Assembly: GCA_030673895.1 (NCBI GenBank)
Contig: JAUTCR010000020.1
Location: 1-61,234 of the forward strand
DNA: 61,234 nt
DNA from: Verrucomicrobiota bacterium JB023
GTDB taxonomy: Bacteria > Verrucomicrobiota > Verrucomicrobiia > Verrucomicrobiales > Akkermansiaceae
Reading direction: 5' to 3'
Both the position numbers and the translations under genes were made by a program. Below the pieces are notes generated by a model. The model did not search any database. It was not told where the DNA came from and was given only the letters and a program-made list of their open reading frames with translations. The stretch's first letter is position 1. Each line of letters opens with the position of its first letter. This document shows, piece after piece, positions 17,447-27,551 of this stretch.

Positions 17447-18748
17447 TTACAAGGAACGGATGAACAAGTTGCCAAATTCCAAAGGCGCTCCATGGTGCTG
17501 CAGGGCCAAGCGACCCTTCTCGGGCGCGTCGGGGAGAACAGCCTCCCAGAGCACCGGCTCGCCGTTCAGATAAGCAGTCAGCTTGTCGTCAACCATGCGA
17601 ATGACAAAGCGGTTCCACTCGCCATCAGGCTTGTCTGCCTTCACGCGAGGCGTCACGCCCGCTTTGACGAGCAGGTCCTTGCTATTGACGCGGACGCCAT
17701 AAACTTCGCCGGAGCCCACCGGCCAGTTCCAGAGATTGACCTGGGTGCGCGGCGTCCCCCGCAGGTAAATGCCGCTATCGAGCTCATTGACCACTTCCTT
17801 GACGATCTCCCCCTTGCCATCGCGCATCTCGAGCCCATTGGGCAGGAGAACCGGGCGGGGCATCTCTTTGCCTCCCCCGACCCAGCGCCAATCGGCCACA
17901 AGCTCGAAGTTCTTGAAGTCGTCGAAGCTCCAGAGGTTCTTGTCCTCGGCTTCACTCTTCCCGTCGTAGGCGATGATCCAGCCATCCTTGCTCGTCCAGT
18001 GTCCCTCGTGGCCTTTCTCCATGCGCCAGTCCTTCAGGTCGCAGAGCGATTTGAAGCCGAGGTCGGCCAGCTCGGCATCGGCCTTGCCGGGAGCCTGATA
18101 CCAGCCCTCGGTCGCCGTTTCCCCATGAGGAAGCTCGGCGATGCGGATGTTCTTCCAGTGAACCACATCACCGTGGCCGCAGAAGGCGATGTGCCCCTTG
18201 CGACGTTTCGCGCCCTCGTGCTTGGGGAATTTTTCGTTCAATTCATCAAGGTTCGCCCGGGTGATGGTAACGCCGTTCAGCTCCACGGTGACCCAGGGGC
18301 CCCGCACGGTGACGCGCTCCTTGTTCCACTCCCCCACCGGCTTGAGGTGCCCACGCAGCGCCGGCACCATGGTGTAGATCGAGCCATGCCATTGATAGTC
18401 CTTCAGCTTGCCTTGATATTTCTCACTGGAGTTGTCGAGGATCTGGACCTCCATGCCCACATAGGCGGCATCTCCCTTGCCGGGATAGTGGATGCCGAGA
18501 CCATTGTTCGCCCCTGGAGTGAGCTTGAATTCGAACTCGAGAATATAGTCCTCATATTCTTTCTCGCTGACCAGATTACGGCTCTCCGGCGTGGACTGGA
18601 TATGGCCGTCGACCAGTTTGTAACCCGCGACCTCTGTCTCACCCGCTCCGCCGAGCCAACCTGTCAGGTCCTCTCCGCCGCTCAGTCCGACCCACTCACC
18701 GGAACAAAATCCGGCAAGAGCTACTAAAATTCCCGTAATTCGTTTCAT
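17447..18748 (-). CDS. Protein with two DUF1080 (3-keto-glycoside hydrolase) domains
   Basis: A 433-residue exported protein with two DUF1080 copies: about residues 20-205 (GGEDLTGWLG, NNGLGIHYPG, WHGSIYTMVP) and 225-433 (FKSLCDLKDWRM, DSGIYLRGTP, NLWNWPVGSG). The family (3-keto-disaccharide hydrolase, concanavalin-like fold) cleaves glycosides after the sugar has been oxidised at C3, as reported for related clusters in gut Bacteroides. Tandem duplication in one chain suggests either two specificities or one catalytic and one binding unit. A signal peptide is present (MKRITGILVALAGFCSG). It follows a terminator-like hairpin after the oxidoreductase genes and precedes the cytochrome fusion by 54 bases. 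Confidence 0.88.
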   Translation of the reverse strand: MKRITGILVALAGFCSGEWVGLSGGEDLTGWLGGAGETEVAGYKLVDGHIQSTPESRNLVSEKEYEDYILEFEFKLTPGANNGLGIHYPGKGDAAYVGMEVQILDNSSEKYQGKLKDYQWHGSIYTMVPALRGHLKPVGEWNKERVTVRGPWVTVELNGVTITRANLDELNEKFPKHEGAKRRKGHIAFCGHGDVVHWKNIRIAELPHGETATEGWYQAPGKADAELADLGFKSLCDLKDWRMEKGHEGHWTSKDGWIIAYDGKSEAEDKNLWSFDDFKNFELVADWRWVGGGKEMPRPVLLPNGLEMRDGKGEIVKEVVNELDSGIYLRGTPRTQVNLWNWPVGSGEVYGVRVNSKDLLVKAGVTPRVKADKPDGEWNRFVIRMVDDKLTAYLNGEPVLWEAVLPDAPEKGRLALQHHGAPLEFGNLFIRSL

Positions 18749-18827
18749 ATCAAAATTTTTGCAAAGGATGGAGCCGCTTCATTTCACCCGGCTCTTGGCT
18801 CATCTCACCCGCGCCTCCACGGAGACG

Positions 18828-18858
18828 CGAAAAACCGGCCCCTCGCGGAGCCGGTCGA
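18828..18858 (-). terminator. Intrinsic terminator or attenuator inside the sugar cluster
   Basis: On the minus strand ACCGGC-T-CC, loop GCGA, GG-G-GCCGGT is followed by a T run (TTTTT, complementary to 18830-18834). It lies between the oxidoreductase gene ending at 18869 and the DUF1080 gene starting at 18748. It may therefore end the upstream transcript or lower expression of the last two genes. Confidence 0.7.
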
Positions 18859-18868
18859 AAAAATTCTC

Positions 18869-19945
18869 TTAAAGCTCGACCATCTTGCCGGTCTGGAAGC
18901 TCTCGTGCGCGGCAGCGACGATACGCATCGAATTGATGGCATCTTCCATGTGGTCACTCAGATCGAGGTCTTGCTGAATGGCTTTGAGGAAGTATTCCTG
19001 CTCACGCTTGCAGAGTTCATCGTGGTCGGGCTCGTCCTCGGTATCGATCCACTCGTCCGCTTTGACGAACTTGCCATCCGGACCCAGCTCGCTGTGGTGG
19101 AGGCGGAGGGATTCCGTCTTGGTGTGGGAGTCCACGTTATCGGAAGAGCCTTCTCCGCTCGCGTCCTTGGCCGCGATGGTCACGCAGCCCTTCGGCCCGA
19201 CGACATCCTTCACGAAGAAGGCGGTCTCACTCATCATCGGTCCCCAGCCAGCCTCATACCAGCCCACGGAGCCGTCCTCGAAGGTCACCTGCAGATGCCC
19301 GTAGTTCACCATGCCCTCAGGCAATTCATCGGTCAGGCGGGCACCGATGCCGCTCACCCGGATGGGCTTGGACCGCGTCATCTGGCACATCACATCGACG
19401 TAATGGACCCCGCAATCAACGACGGGGGGAATCGAGGCCATCAGGTTCTTGTGGGTCTCCCAGTTCGATCCGCTGGATTGCTGGTTCAGGTTCATCCGCA
19501 TCACGAGCGGCTTGCCCAGGGTCTGGGCGACCTCGGTGAACTTCACCCAGCTGGGATGCACGCGCAGGATGTAGCCGATGACCACCTTGCGTCCGAGCTC
19601 CTTGGCCTTCGTCACGATGGCTTCGGCCTCCTCAACAGTCTCGGCGAGAGGCTTCTCCACGAACACGTCCGCACCGGCCTCCATCGCCGCGACGGCATAC
19701 TCGGCATGGGTATCGGGATAGCTGGAGATGGAAACCGCGTCCGGCTTGGTGGCTGCCAAGGCTTCATGAAAATCATTGAAGCCCGCAATCTCTCCGCCCA
19801 GCTCTTCCAATAAGCCAGCCCGGGACTTCTCACTCCGGGTCACCAGACCGCAAATCTCAAATCCATCAATCGCCTGATAGGCCCGGGCGTGGGAGGTGCC
19901 CATGTGACCGGCACCGACGCATAACACTCGAATCGTTTCACTCAT
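18869..19945 (-). CDS. Gfo/Idh/MocA family oxidoreductase, cytoplasmic
   Basis: A 358-residue NAD(P)-dependent sugar oxidoreductase. The Rossmann motif GAGHMGTSHARAY is at the N-terminus and the family EKP motif appears in DVFVEKPLAE near residue 95. GVHYVDVM near residue 182 gives the conserved histidine region of the catalytic domain. No signal peptide is visible. Partner enzymes of this family oxidise or reduce C3 of sugars in 3-keto-glycoside routes, so it could regenerate the sugar after DUF1080 cleavage. The second family member lies 28 bases upstream and is Tat-exported, so the pair may work on opposite sides of the membrane. Confidence 0.9.
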   Translation of the reverse strand: MSETIRVLCVGAGHMGTSHARAYQAIDGFEICGLVTRSEKSRAGLLEELGGEIAGFNDFHEALAATKPDAVSISSYPDTHAEYAVAAMEAGADVFVEKPLAETVEEAEAIVTKAKELGRKVVIGYILRVHPSWVKFTEVAQTLGKPLVMRMNLNQQSSGSNWETHKNLMASIPPVVDCGVHYVDVMCQMTRSKPIRVSGIGARLTDELPEGMVNYGHLQVTFEDGSVGWYEAGWGPMMSETAFFVKDVVGPKGCVTIAAKDASGEGSSDNVDSHTKTESLRLHHSELGPDGKFVKADEWIDTEDEPDHDELCKREQEYFLKAIQQDLDLSDHMEDAINSMRIVAAAHESFQTGKMVEL

Positions 19946-19973
19946 TTCTAAAATCTTTCTTCTCTCCCCGACC

Positions 19974-21251
19974 TCAGCTCTCGAGGCTCCAATTCCCTCT
20001 CATCGGTTGATGGATGAGCGCATTGGCCGCCTCGCTGTCGAACTTCATCGTCTGGCCATCGAACCTGAGGTTCTCGTTCAAGCGATGCGCGATGATGCCA
20101 AGATTGACGAGAGTCGCGGAATGGAAGCCGTTGGCTTCGTTAAGCGCAAACTTTTTGCGCTCCCGGACGGCCTCGTGGAAGTCAGTCACTTGCTCGGGAG
20201 GATCGGGCAGCTCATCCACCTTACCGGCAATTTCCGCCGGAACGGTCTGGAAGCCCTTCATGATCTTGCCCTTCGATCCTTCGATGAAGGCCGCGTCCTT
20301 ATCCTTGTCCTCCCCATCGAGGGTGATGGTGGTGCCATCCTCATAGGTGTAGGTGATGCGGCGCCAAGTGCCGACCGCATCGTCATCCTGCTTGTCAGCG
20401 TCGATCTCGACACTCACCGGGAATTCGTCGTCCTTGCCGAGGATGTATTGCACCGGGTCGAGGTAGTGCTGGCCCATATCTCCCAAGCCTCCTCCATCGT
20501 AATCCCAGTAACCACGGAAGGTCTGGTGGGTGCGGTGCGGGTGATAAGGCTTCATCGGAGCCGGCCCCAGCCAGAGATCGTAATCGAGATGCTCGGGCAC
20601 CGGCTGTTCATCGAGGTCAGACCGCCCGACCCAATAAAATTTCCAGTCAAATCCGGTGGAGGCATTGAGAGTCACCTTGTAAGGACCATCTCCCAGGAGG
20701 CCATGCATCACGGCCTTCTTGATTCGCTTCACCTCGGTGTTCATTCCGTAGAATTTGCTGCGGAAGCGGAACCAAGTGTTCAGACGGAAGATGCGGTCAT
20801 GCTTTTCGACGGCTTCGACCATCTTCAATCCTTCCCCGATGGTCCGGCTCATGGGCTTCTCGCACCAGATATCCTTGCCCGCCTTGGCGGCCTCGATGGC
20901 CATGAGAGCATGCCAATGAGGCGGCGTGGCAATGTGGATGATATCGACATCATCCCGGGCGATGACCTCACGGAAGTCGCGGTAGCCGTCCGGTTGCCCC
21001 AGGCCTTCCGCCTTTGCCTTGGCCAGCTTGCCGTCCAAGTGCTTGCGATCGACGTCGCACAAGGCGAGAAGCTTGCCGGGCATGGAGAGGTGCAGATCGG
21101 AGATTCCTCCGCAGCCGAGGATCGCTTTCGTTAGCTGATTACTGGGCGCGGTCTCCGCACGAAGGATGTGGCTGGGGACGACCTGCACAGTAGCCCAGGC
21201 GGCCAGCCCTTTCAGCGCCGAGCGCCGGGTGAAGGAGGTGGTCTTGCTCAT
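19974..21251 (-). CDS. Tat-exported Gfo/Idh/MocA family oxidoreductase
   Basis: A 425-residue oxidoreductase with a twin-arginine leader ([20 protein letters not shown]), so it is folded with cofactor in the cytoplasm and then exported. The Rossmann motif reads [12 protein letters not shown] and the EKP motif is in [10 protein letters not shown]. The C-terminal domain shows [10 protein letters not shown] with the expected histidine. Exported members probably hold NAD(P) tightly and oxidise glycosides by a ping-pong mechanism; that is an inference from characterised relatives. The ATG at 21251 overlaps the stop of the MFS gene as ATGA, which indicates translational coupling. Confidence 0.92.
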   Translation of the reverse strand: MSKTTSFTRRSALKGLAAWATVQVVPSHILRAETAPSNQLTKAILGCGGISDLHLSMPGKLLALCDVDRKHLDGKLAKAKAEGLGQPDGYRDFREVIARDDVDIIHIATPPHWHALMAIEAAKAGKDIWCEKPMSRTIGEGLKMVEAVEKHDRIFRLNTWFRFRSKFYGMNTEVKRIKKAVMHGLLGDGPYKVTLNASTGFDWKFYWVGRSDLDEQPVPEHLDYDLWLGPAPMKPYHPHRTHQTFRGYWDYDGGGLGDMGQHYLDPVQYILGKDDEFPVSVEIDADKQDDDAVGTWRRITYTYEDGTTITLDGEDKDKDAAFIEGSKGKIMKGFQTVPAEIAGKVDELPDPPEQVTDFHEAVRERKKFALNEANGFHSATLVNLGIIAHRLNENLRFDGQTMKFDSEAANALIHQPMRGNWSLES

Positions 21252-22627
21252 GACTCAGTGGTTTTAGGCTCGCCCTTCTCAGGAAGGACCTTGTCGTTGA
21301 AGAGGAACAGGAAGGCGATGAGGATGACGCCGGCAAAGACCGCCGGGAACATCCAGAGACTCTTCCAATTGATTGCCTGCAGCTGGGCCTTGCGAGTTGC
21401 CGCCATCTCAGCATTGAGCTCTGACAACTTCGCCTGATCGTCTGCGGATGGCTCCTCGCCTTGGGAAAGCGATTCGATTTCGGCGCCAATGCGGGAGACT
21501 TCTTCCCCAAGCTGTTTGACGAGAGGCGGCGTACTCATCTTCTCGACCTCACCCGCAATCTGCGCTCCGACAAGCATGCCGATTCCCAGAGTGAAGAGAA
21601 CGAGCAAGCCCTGCGCTTGCGCCCGGATGGGTTCGGGAGCCTTCTTGTCCGTGTAAATCTGACCGGTAACGAAGAAGAAATCATAACAAATTCCGTGAAT
21701 CACCACACCAACCAGAATCATCCAGACCACCTGATCCGGCGCGCCAAAGGCGAAGAGAAGATACCGGATGACCCAGGTCAGCATCCCTAGGGCCAGCATC
21801 CACTTGACCCCCAAACGGACAAAGAAGAAGGGCATCACCAGCATGAAGAAAATCTCAGACATCTGTCCGTAGCTCATGGTCTGCCCGATGGGCAAGCCCG
21901 CCAGCTCCACCACCCGGCTCGCAATCTGGTAGTAGAAGGCCAGCGGAATACAGATCAGCATCGAAGCGACGATAAAGACGAAGTAAGAGCGGTTCCGCAG
22001 CATCACGAGAGCATCGAGCCCCAGGACATCGCGCACGGTCACTTTCCCCTTTGAAGCTGGCGGTGTCATCGGGAGGAAGAAACTGAAGAGACCAAGCGCA
22101 ATGGCGGCACCTGCCGTCAGGCGAAACATGTTCACCTTGGTATCCCAGCCCAGCCGAGTGAGACTCAGCCCGGCCACGATCCAGCCGATGGTGCCAAAGA
22201 CGCGAATGAGCGGAAATTGCTTCTCGGAATTCGTCACATTCCGCATCGCGATGGTATTGCTCAGCGCGAGGGTCGGGTAAAAGCAGAGCATGTGACCAAA
22301 GAACATCCAGTTAATCACGGTCGGGCTCACCCCGGGCTTCATCATCCCTGCCGTCACGTACATGACAATTCCCCCGACCAAGTGCATCACCCCGAGAACC
22401 CTCTGAGCCGGGAAAAAGCGGTCGGCAATCATCCCGACGATGAAGGGTGAGAGAATCCCCGCAATCGGCCCCACTGAATAAGTCCAGCTGAAGTCGGTCC
22501 CGCCGAAACCTATCGTCCCCAGGTAATTGGGAGCAGTCACATACCACGCACCCCAGATAAAAAATTGGAGAAACATCATGACTGAAAGCTTCGCCACCGT
22601 TGCCGTGGTATTTGAATTGCTACTCAT
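21248..22627 (-). CDS. MFS sugar or nucleoside:proton symporter
   Basis: A 459-residue transporter with about twelve membrane segments. The N-terminus [18 protein letters not shown] and the spacing of helices match the NupG/LacY-like nucleoside-proton symporter group, which is often found in verrucomicrobial and Bacteroidetes sugar clusters next to Gfo/Idh/MocA genes. The hydrophilic part around residues 360-415 ([20 protein letters not shown] onward) is a large predicted coiled-coil insertion before the last helix. It is the first gene of the minus-strand sugar cluster and probably imports the 3-keto sugar or its cleavage product. The substrate is not proven by sequence. Confidence 0.88.
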   Translation of the reverse strand: MSSNSNTTATVAKLSVMMFLQFFIWGAWYVTAPNYLGTIGFGGTDFSWTYSVGPIAGILSPFIVGMIADRFFPAQRVLGVMHLVGGIVMYVTAGMMKPGVSPTVINWMFFGHMLCFYPTLALSNTIAMRNVTNSEKQFPLIRVFGTIGWIVAGLSLTRLGWDTKVNMFRLTAGAAIALGLFSFFLPMTPPASKGKVTVRDVLGLDALVMLRNRSYFVFIVASMLICIPLAFYYQIASRVVELAGLPIGQTMSYGQMSEIFFMLVMPFFFVRLGVKWMLALGMLTWVIRYLLFAFGAPDQVVWMILVGVVIHGICYDFFFVTGQIYTDKKAPEPIRAQAQGLLVLFTLGIGMLVGAQIAGEVEKMSTPPLVKQLGEEVSRIGAEIESLSQGEEPSADDQAKLSELNAEMAATRKAQLQAINWKSLWMFPAVFAGVILIAFLFLFNDKVLPEKGEPKTTES

Positions 22628-22694
22628 AATTAATCTTCCTAATGACGCCTCGAACGCTATTCATCCATCAGGCTTCCAACAAAAAGACACAAAC

Positions 22695-22725
22695 TTGACC
22701 GCACCAGAAGTCTTTTTTGTATAAA
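22695..22725 (+). promoter_or_regulatory. Possible promoter for the ROK-PIG-L-serine operon
   Basis: TTGACC at 22695-22700 and TATAAA at 22720-22725 lie in the divergent gap between the MFS and ROK genes. The spacer is 19 bases, longer than usual for sigma-70, so this is tentative. Confidence 0.35.
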
Positions 22726-22772
22726 AATAAATTGGATTTGCCTTTTCGACCTTTCGAGGCTTAATTGCCCGT

Positions 22773-24194
22773 ATGGAAGCCATTACAACAACGCCGGATA
22801 CCATGGTACCAAAGAAATCACCCATCCTCACCGACCTCGATCCTTCTTATCGCTCAGCTTGGTCGGTTATCTCCGCATTCAAACGTGAAGTGGCCCGCAC
22901 CCCCGGCTCGGCTCCCGCGCATCTGGCCATTGAGCGCCCGGATGGCTCTTGCTTTCACCACACCATCAATCTGCTCCCCCACACCTCCGGATACCGCTTC
23001 CGCAACGAGCAGATCGTGGAGCGCTCTTTGAAGTTCCTTCTCTGGATGAAGGGCGGCAGCCGCATCCACTTCAATGGCCCCAAGGAATTGGCCAACTACC
23101 TTTCCGCCACCTACTCGCCCAAGGGAGAGAGAGGCTTCGACAACCACTTCCTCGGCAGACGCGTCTTCCGCGAGCCTTTCCAAATCATCCATCACGAGAC
23201 CCGCGATACTCTTCCCTGCGTCAATTCGACGGAGAGCAAGCTCGGCGGCCACCTCGAGGGATGCCGCATCGGGTTCGACCTCGGCGGCTCGGATCGAAAG
23301 ACCTCCGCAGTCATTGATGGCGAGGTCGTCTTCTCTGAGGAAATCCCCTGGGATCCTTACTTTCAAGAAGACCCCAACTATCACCTCGAGGGCATCCGCC
23401 ACTCCTTGGAAAGTGCGGCCAAGCACCTTCCCCGGGTGGACGCCATCGGCGGCTCGGCAGCAGGCGTTTACATCGACAATGAAGTTCGCGCCGCATCCCT
23501 CTTCCGTGGCGTGACCGACCAGAAGGTCTTCGACGAGCAAGTGCGCCCTATCTTCAAGAACCTGCGCAAGGAGTGGAATAATGTTCCCTTCGACGTCATC
23601 AATGACGGCGAGGTGACCGCTCTCGCGGCGGCCCTTTCCTTGAAGTCCGATTCCATCCTCGGCATCGCCATGGGCACCTCACAGGCTGCCGGCTACTGCA
23701 ACCCTAGTGGCAACATCACCCCATGGCTCAATGAGCTTGCCTTTGCCCCCATCGACCTGCGCTCCGATGCCCCAGTTGATGAGTGGTCCGGCGACCACGG
23801 CTGTGGAGTGCAGTACTTCTCCCAGCAAGCCGTCGCCCGCCTCGCCCCTGCGGCAGGCTTCGACTTTGGCGACATGAGCTACCCTCTGCAGCTCGTCGAG
23901 GTGCAGAAGGCGATGAAGGAAGGCCACCCCGGTGCCCACTCCATCTTCCAAACCATCGGTGGCTACCTGGGCCACACCATCCCTCTCTACGCTCACTTCT
24001 ACGAATTGAAGCATCTTCTCCTCCTCGGTCGCGTGCTCTCTGGAGACGGAGGACAGGTCATCATCGATACCGCGACAGGGATCCTCGCCAACGAGTATCC
24101 CGACTTGGGCGAGAAAATCTCCCTCTCGACCCCGGACGAGAAGCTCAAGCGCCACGGCCAAGCCATCGCCGCCGCCTCTCTGCCCAGCCTTTGA
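22773..24194 (+). CDS. ROK-like sugar kinase with N-terminal extension
   Basis: A 473-residue protein with the actin-like ATPase fold of ROK kinases and regulators. The phosphate-1 type motif is FDLGGSDRKTSAV near residue 169, an active-site-like NDGEVTALAAAL follows near 275, and the adenosine loop reads GIAMGTSQAAGY near 293. The first 150 residues are unique to a group seen in Verrucomicrobia and Bacteroidetes, and no helix-turn-helix is obvious, so a kinase is more likely than a repressor. The zinc site of classical ROK proteins is not clearly conserved (GDHGCG). A second in-frame ATG at 22803 is possible. It leads a tight cluster with PIG-L, sdaA, tdh and kbl. Confidence 0.75.
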   Translation: MEAITTTPDTMVPKKSPILTDLDPSYRSAWSVISAFKREVARTPGSAPAHLAIERPDGSCFHHTINLLPHTSGYRFRNEQIVERSLKFLLWMKGGSRIHFNGPKELANYLSATYSPKGERGFDNHFLGRRVFREPFQIIHHETRDTLPCVNSTESKLGGHLEGCRIGFDLGGSDRKTSAVIDGEVVFSEEIPWDPYFQEDPNYHLEGIRHSLESAAKHLPRVDAIGGSAAGVYIDNEVRAASLFRGVTDQKVFDEQVRPIFKNLRKEWNNVPFDVINDGEVTALAAALSLKSDSILGIAMGTSQAAGYCNPSGNITPWLNELAFAPIDLRSDAPVDEWSGDHGCGVQYFSQQAVARLAPAAGFDFGDMSYPLQLVEVQKAMKEGHPGAHSIFQTIGGYLGHTIPLYAHFYELKHLLLLGRVLSGDGGQVIIDTATGILANEYPDLGEKISLSTPDEKLKRHGQAIAAASLPSL

Positions 24195-24215
24195 TTCGCT
24201 ATCCCGAACACTTAC

Positions 24216-25049
24216 ATGACCCTACCCCATATTCCTGACGCCGCCGAATTGCCTGCGGCTCTCGAACGGACGACTCATCTCGGCATTGGCGCCCATCAGG
24301 ACGACCTTGAATTCATGGCCTACCACGGCATCCTCGCCGGATACGATCAGGCCGACCAATGGTTCACCGGAGTGACGTGCACGGACGGTGGTGGCTCTGC
24401 CCGCACCGGTCCTTTCGCCAACTACAGTGATGAGGAGATGAAGGCCGTCCGTCACCAAGAACAAATCGACGCTGCCAACCTCGGTCAATATGCGGCCCAA
24501 TTTCAGCTCGGCAAGCCTTCCTCCACGATTAAGGATCCAGCCGACGATACCTTGGCACGGGAGATCGCTGAAATCATCCGGAAGACCCGGCCGCAAACGA
24601 TCTACACCCACCAACCGGCGGATAAGCACGCCACCCACATCGGCGTCTTTTTGTCCACGCTGCAAGCTCTCCGTTCGTTACCCGCAGAGTTTCACCCACA
24701 GGAGTTTCTCGGCTGCGAAGTATGGCGCGACTTGGACTGGCTGCCCGACGCCAAAAAGGTAGCGCTCAACGTGTCCGCCAATCCGGAACTCGCCGAGAAG
24801 TTGAACACCATCTTCCAGTCCCAGATCGCGGGAGGAAAGAATTACCACCACGCCGTCATCGGACGGCGGACGGCCAATGCCACCTTCTCCAATCCGCATG
24901 CGACTGACGATGCCAGCCAGATCATTTTCGCCATCGACATGATGCCTCTCCTTAGGGAGCCATCCTTGAGTGTGGCGGATTTCATCCTATCGCTGGTTGA
25001 TGAATTTCGCAGCGAGGTTGCCAGCGCCTTGACCACCCTGGGTGCCTAA
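24216..25049 (+). CDS. PIG-L (LmbE) family deacetylase
   Basis: A 277-residue zinc-dependent N-deacetylase-like protein. The family motif appears as AHQDDLEF at residues 26-33, with Gln in place of the usual Pro. The second zinc motif, HQPADKHATH, is at about 132-141. PIG-L enzymes remove acetyl groups from GlcNAc-containing substrates such as glycolipids or thiol precursors. No signal peptide is visible. The start lies 21 bases after the ROK-like kinase, which suggests joint processing of an amino sugar, and sdaA starts 16 bases further on. Confidence 0.85.
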   Translation: MTLPHIPDAAELPAALERTTHLGIGAHQDDLEFMAYHGILAGYDQADQWFTGVTCTDGGGSARTGPFANYSDEEMKAVRHQEQIDAANLGQYAAQFQLGKPSSTIKDPADDTLAREIAEIIRKTRPQTIYTHQPADKHATHIGVFLSTLQALRSLPAEFHPQEFLGCEVWRDLDWLPDAKKVALNVSANPELAEKLNTIFQSQIAGGKNYHHAVIGRRTANATFSNPHATDDASQIIFAIDMMPLLREPSLSVADFILSLVDEFRSEVASALTTLGA

Positions 25050-25065
25050 GCCAGCTCCTGCTGTC

Positions 25066-26424
25066 ATGTCCTTTTCCATTCTCAATTTTTTCACGATTGG
25101 TATCGGACCGTCCTCCTCCCACACCGTGGGGCCGATGCTCGCGGCCAAGCAATTCATCGAGAGCCTGCCGGACGACATCCAGCCGGCGCGGATTCGGTGC
25201 GAACTCTATGGCTCACTGGCGGCAACCGGCCGGGGCCACCACACCGACCGCGCTCTCATGCTCGGCTTCCTCGGGCAGACTCCCGAGACGGTCGACGTGG
25301 GGAACATTCCGACGCTCATCGGCAGCTTGGAAGAAGCCGAACAACTCGAGTTAACCAACGGGAGAAAGGCGGACTTTGATCCCCGCTCGGACATCGTCTT
25401 CAATCGAGGCAAGAACCTCCCCCATCATCCGAACGGGATGCACTTTCTCGCTCTGGATGAAGACGACCAGGTTCTTCATGAGAATGTAATTTACTCGCTG
25501 GGCGGGGGCTTCATTGCCTCTGAAGAGGAATTGAACACCCCCTCCCCCCAGCCGGAGCGCCCTTACCCCTTCGATACCGCAGCCGACCTACTGGCCATCT
25601 GCGAGCAGAACAACCTGACGATAGCTGAAGTAGTCTGGGCCAATGAGAAAACACTGCGCCCCGAGGAAGAGACCCGCCAGCGTCTCGACAAAGTGTGGCA
25701 AGTCATGCAGGACTGTGTCCAGGCAGGCTGCCAGGCAGAAGGCGTCCTCCCGGGCCGCTTGAAAGTCAGCCGGCGCGCCCCGCAATTCCACCAACGCTGT
25801 CTGGAGCGGGAAAATGGCGAGGGCGATCCCTTGGGGGCACTCGACTGGGTCAACCTCTTCGCGCTTGCCGTCAATGAAGAGAACGCCGCCGGAGGCCGGG
25901 TCGTCACCGCTCCCACCAATGGAGCGGCGGGCATCATCCCTGCCGTTCTTCACTACGCCACCCGTTTCCACTCCTCGCCCCTGGAGCATCCTGTCCATGA
26001 TTTCCTCATGACGGCGGGAGCGATTGCCCACTTGTATAAAAAGAACGCTTCCCTGTCCGGTGCTGACGTCGGCTGCCAGGGGGAAGTCGGCGTGGCCTGC
26101 TCCATGGCATCCGGCGCCCTCGCCGCCTACCTCGGCGCAACTCCCGTGGAAGTGGAAGGCGCGGCCGAGATCGGCATGGAGCACAATCTCGGTCTCACCT
26201 GTGATCCCATCGGGGGCTTGGTGCAGATCCCCTGCATCGAGCGGAACGCCATGGCCTCGGTCAAGGCGATCAACGCCGCGCGCATGGCGATGACCAATAC
26301 CACCCGCGGCAAGATCTCCCTCGATAAGGTGATCGCGACCATGCTCCAGACCGGACGGGACATGATGGACAAGTACAAGGAAACCTCACGTGGAGGTCTC
26401 GCTGTCAATTACACCGAATGCTAA
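25066..26424 (+). CDS. sdaA: L-serine ammonia-lyase, iron-sulfur type
   Basis: This enzyme deaminates L-serine to pyruvate and ammonia using an oxygen-sensitive 4Fe-4S cluster. The single 452-residue chain contains both the beta domain ([16 protein letters not shown] at the start) and the alpha domain with cluster cysteines in [24 protein letters not shown] and IPCIERN. I chose the ATG at 25066, because the protein then begins [19 protein letters not shown] as family members do; a GTG eight codons upstream would overlap the PIG-L stop. Together with tdh and kbl it completes serine/threonine catabolism. Confidence 0.95.
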   Translation: MSFSILNFFTIGIGPSSSHTVGPMLAAKQFIESLPDDIQPARIRCELYGSLAATGRGHHTDRALMLGFLGQTPETVDVGNIPTLIGSLEEAEQLELTNGRKADFDPRSDIVFNRGKNLPHHPNGMHFLALDEDDQVLHENVIYSLGGGFIASEEELNTPSPQPERPYPFDTAADLLAICEQNNLTIAEVVWANEKTLRPEEETRQRLDKVWQVMQDCVQAGCQAEGVLPGRLKVSRRAPQFHQRCLERENGEGDPLGALDWVNLFALAVNEENAAGGRVVTAPTNGAAGIIPAVLHYATRFHSSPLEHPVHDFLMTAGAIAHLYKKNASLSGADVGCQGEVGVACSMASGALAAYLGATPVEVEGAAEIGMEHNLGLTCDPIGGLVQIPCIERNAMASVKAINAARMAMTNTTRGKISLDKVIATMLQTGRDMMDKYKETSRGGLAVNYTEC

Positions 26425-26448
26425 ATTTCTCAAACCGCACCAGCTACT

Positions 26449-27474
26449 ATGAACGCCCTCGTCAAATCTGAATCCGCACCCGGCCTGACCTTGATGGATG
26501 TCCCGACACCCGAAGTCGGCGGCCGGGAAGTCCTCATCAAAGTCTGGAAGACAGGAATTTGCGGCACTGACCTGCACATCTATAACTGGGACGAATGGGC
26601 TCAGAAAACGATCCCCGTCCCCCTGGTGGTCGGGCATGAATTCGTCGGCGAAATCGTCGAGATCGGCCCTAATGTTGACTACCTTTCCATCGGTGATCGC
26701 GTCTCAGGCGAGGGACATCTCATCTGCGGACGCTGCCGCAATTGCCTCGCCGGTCGCCGCCATCTCTGCCGGAACACCGCAGGCGTCGGAGTCAATCACC
26801 CCGGAGCCTTCGCCGAATACATCGTGCTGCCCGCCACCAATGTGTGGAAGCACGCCGAGGAGGTCTCCGACGACCTCGCCTCCATCTTCGATCCCTACGG
26901 CAACGCGACTCATACCGCCCTTTCTTTCCCCCTCCTTGGAGAAGACGTCCTCATCACCGGTGCCGGCCCCATCGGCTGCATGGCGGCCTCGATCGCCCTC
27001 CATGCCGGCGCCCGCCACGTGGTGGTCACGGACCTTAATGACTACCGCCTGGAGCTAGCCGCCGACCTCGGTGCGACGCGGACCGTTAACGTCCGTCGCG
27101 AGAGCATCCGCGAGACAATGAAGGGACTGGGGATGACGGAAGGTTTCGACGTCGGTCTGGAGATGTCCGGCAATCGGCAGGCCTTCAACGACCTCATCGA
27201 CAACATGGCGCACGGAGGCAACATCGCTCTTCTGGGGATTCCCGAGTCAAACGTCGGCGTCGATTGGAACAAGGTCGTCTTCAATGGCCTCACCATCAAA
27301 GGCATCTATGGCCGCAAGATGTATGAGACCTGGTATCAGATGACGACCATGTTGCAATCCGGCCTCAATATCTCTCCGGTCATCACCCACCACTTTGGCT
27401 TCAAAGACTTCGAAAAAGGCTTCGCGCTCATGAATGAAGGCAGCTGCGGCAAGGTCATCCTCGACTGGAGGTAA
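26449..27474 (+). CDS. tdh: L-threonine 3-dehydrogenase
   Basis: A zinc-dependent medium-chain dehydrogenase of 341 residues that oxidises threonine to 2-amino-3-ketobutyrate with NAD. Catalytic zinc ligands are in [15 protein letters not shown] (Cys38) and VGHEFVGE. The structural zinc lobe [15 protein letters not shown] is intact. The NAD motif is GAGPIGCMA. The substrate-typical [10 protein letters not shown] string distinguishes it from other alcohol dehydrogenases. The product is unstable and is normally passed straight to Kbl, whose gene follows 77 bases later on the same strand. Confidence 0.97.
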   Translation: MNALVKSESAPGLTLMDVPTPEVGGREVLIKVWKTGICGTDLHIYNWDEWAQKTIPVPLVVGHEFVGEIVEIGPNVDYLSIGDRVSGEGHLICGRCRNCLAGRRHLCRNTAGVGVNHPGAFAEYIVLPATNVWKHAEEVSDDLASIFDPYGNATHTALSFPLLGEDVLITGAGPIGCMAASIALHAGARHVVVTDLNDYRLELAADLGATRTVNVRRESIRETMKGLGMTEGFDVGLEMSGNRQAFNDLIDNMAHGGNIALLGIPESNVGVDWNKVVFNGLTIKGIYGRKMYETWYQMTTMLQSGLNISPVITHHFGFKDFEKGFALMNEGSCGKVILDWR

Positions 27475-27551
27475 GACCTCATCCCACGCTTCCTCAACCA
27501 AGCCATCACCTCGACAGCCCATCCCATCTCCACCCCACTGCCCACATCACT

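Noticed and set aside
20007-21134. A 375-codon open frame on the plus strand
   Set aside because: It mirrors the Tat-exported Gfo/Idh/MocA gene and looks like a codon-bias shadow.
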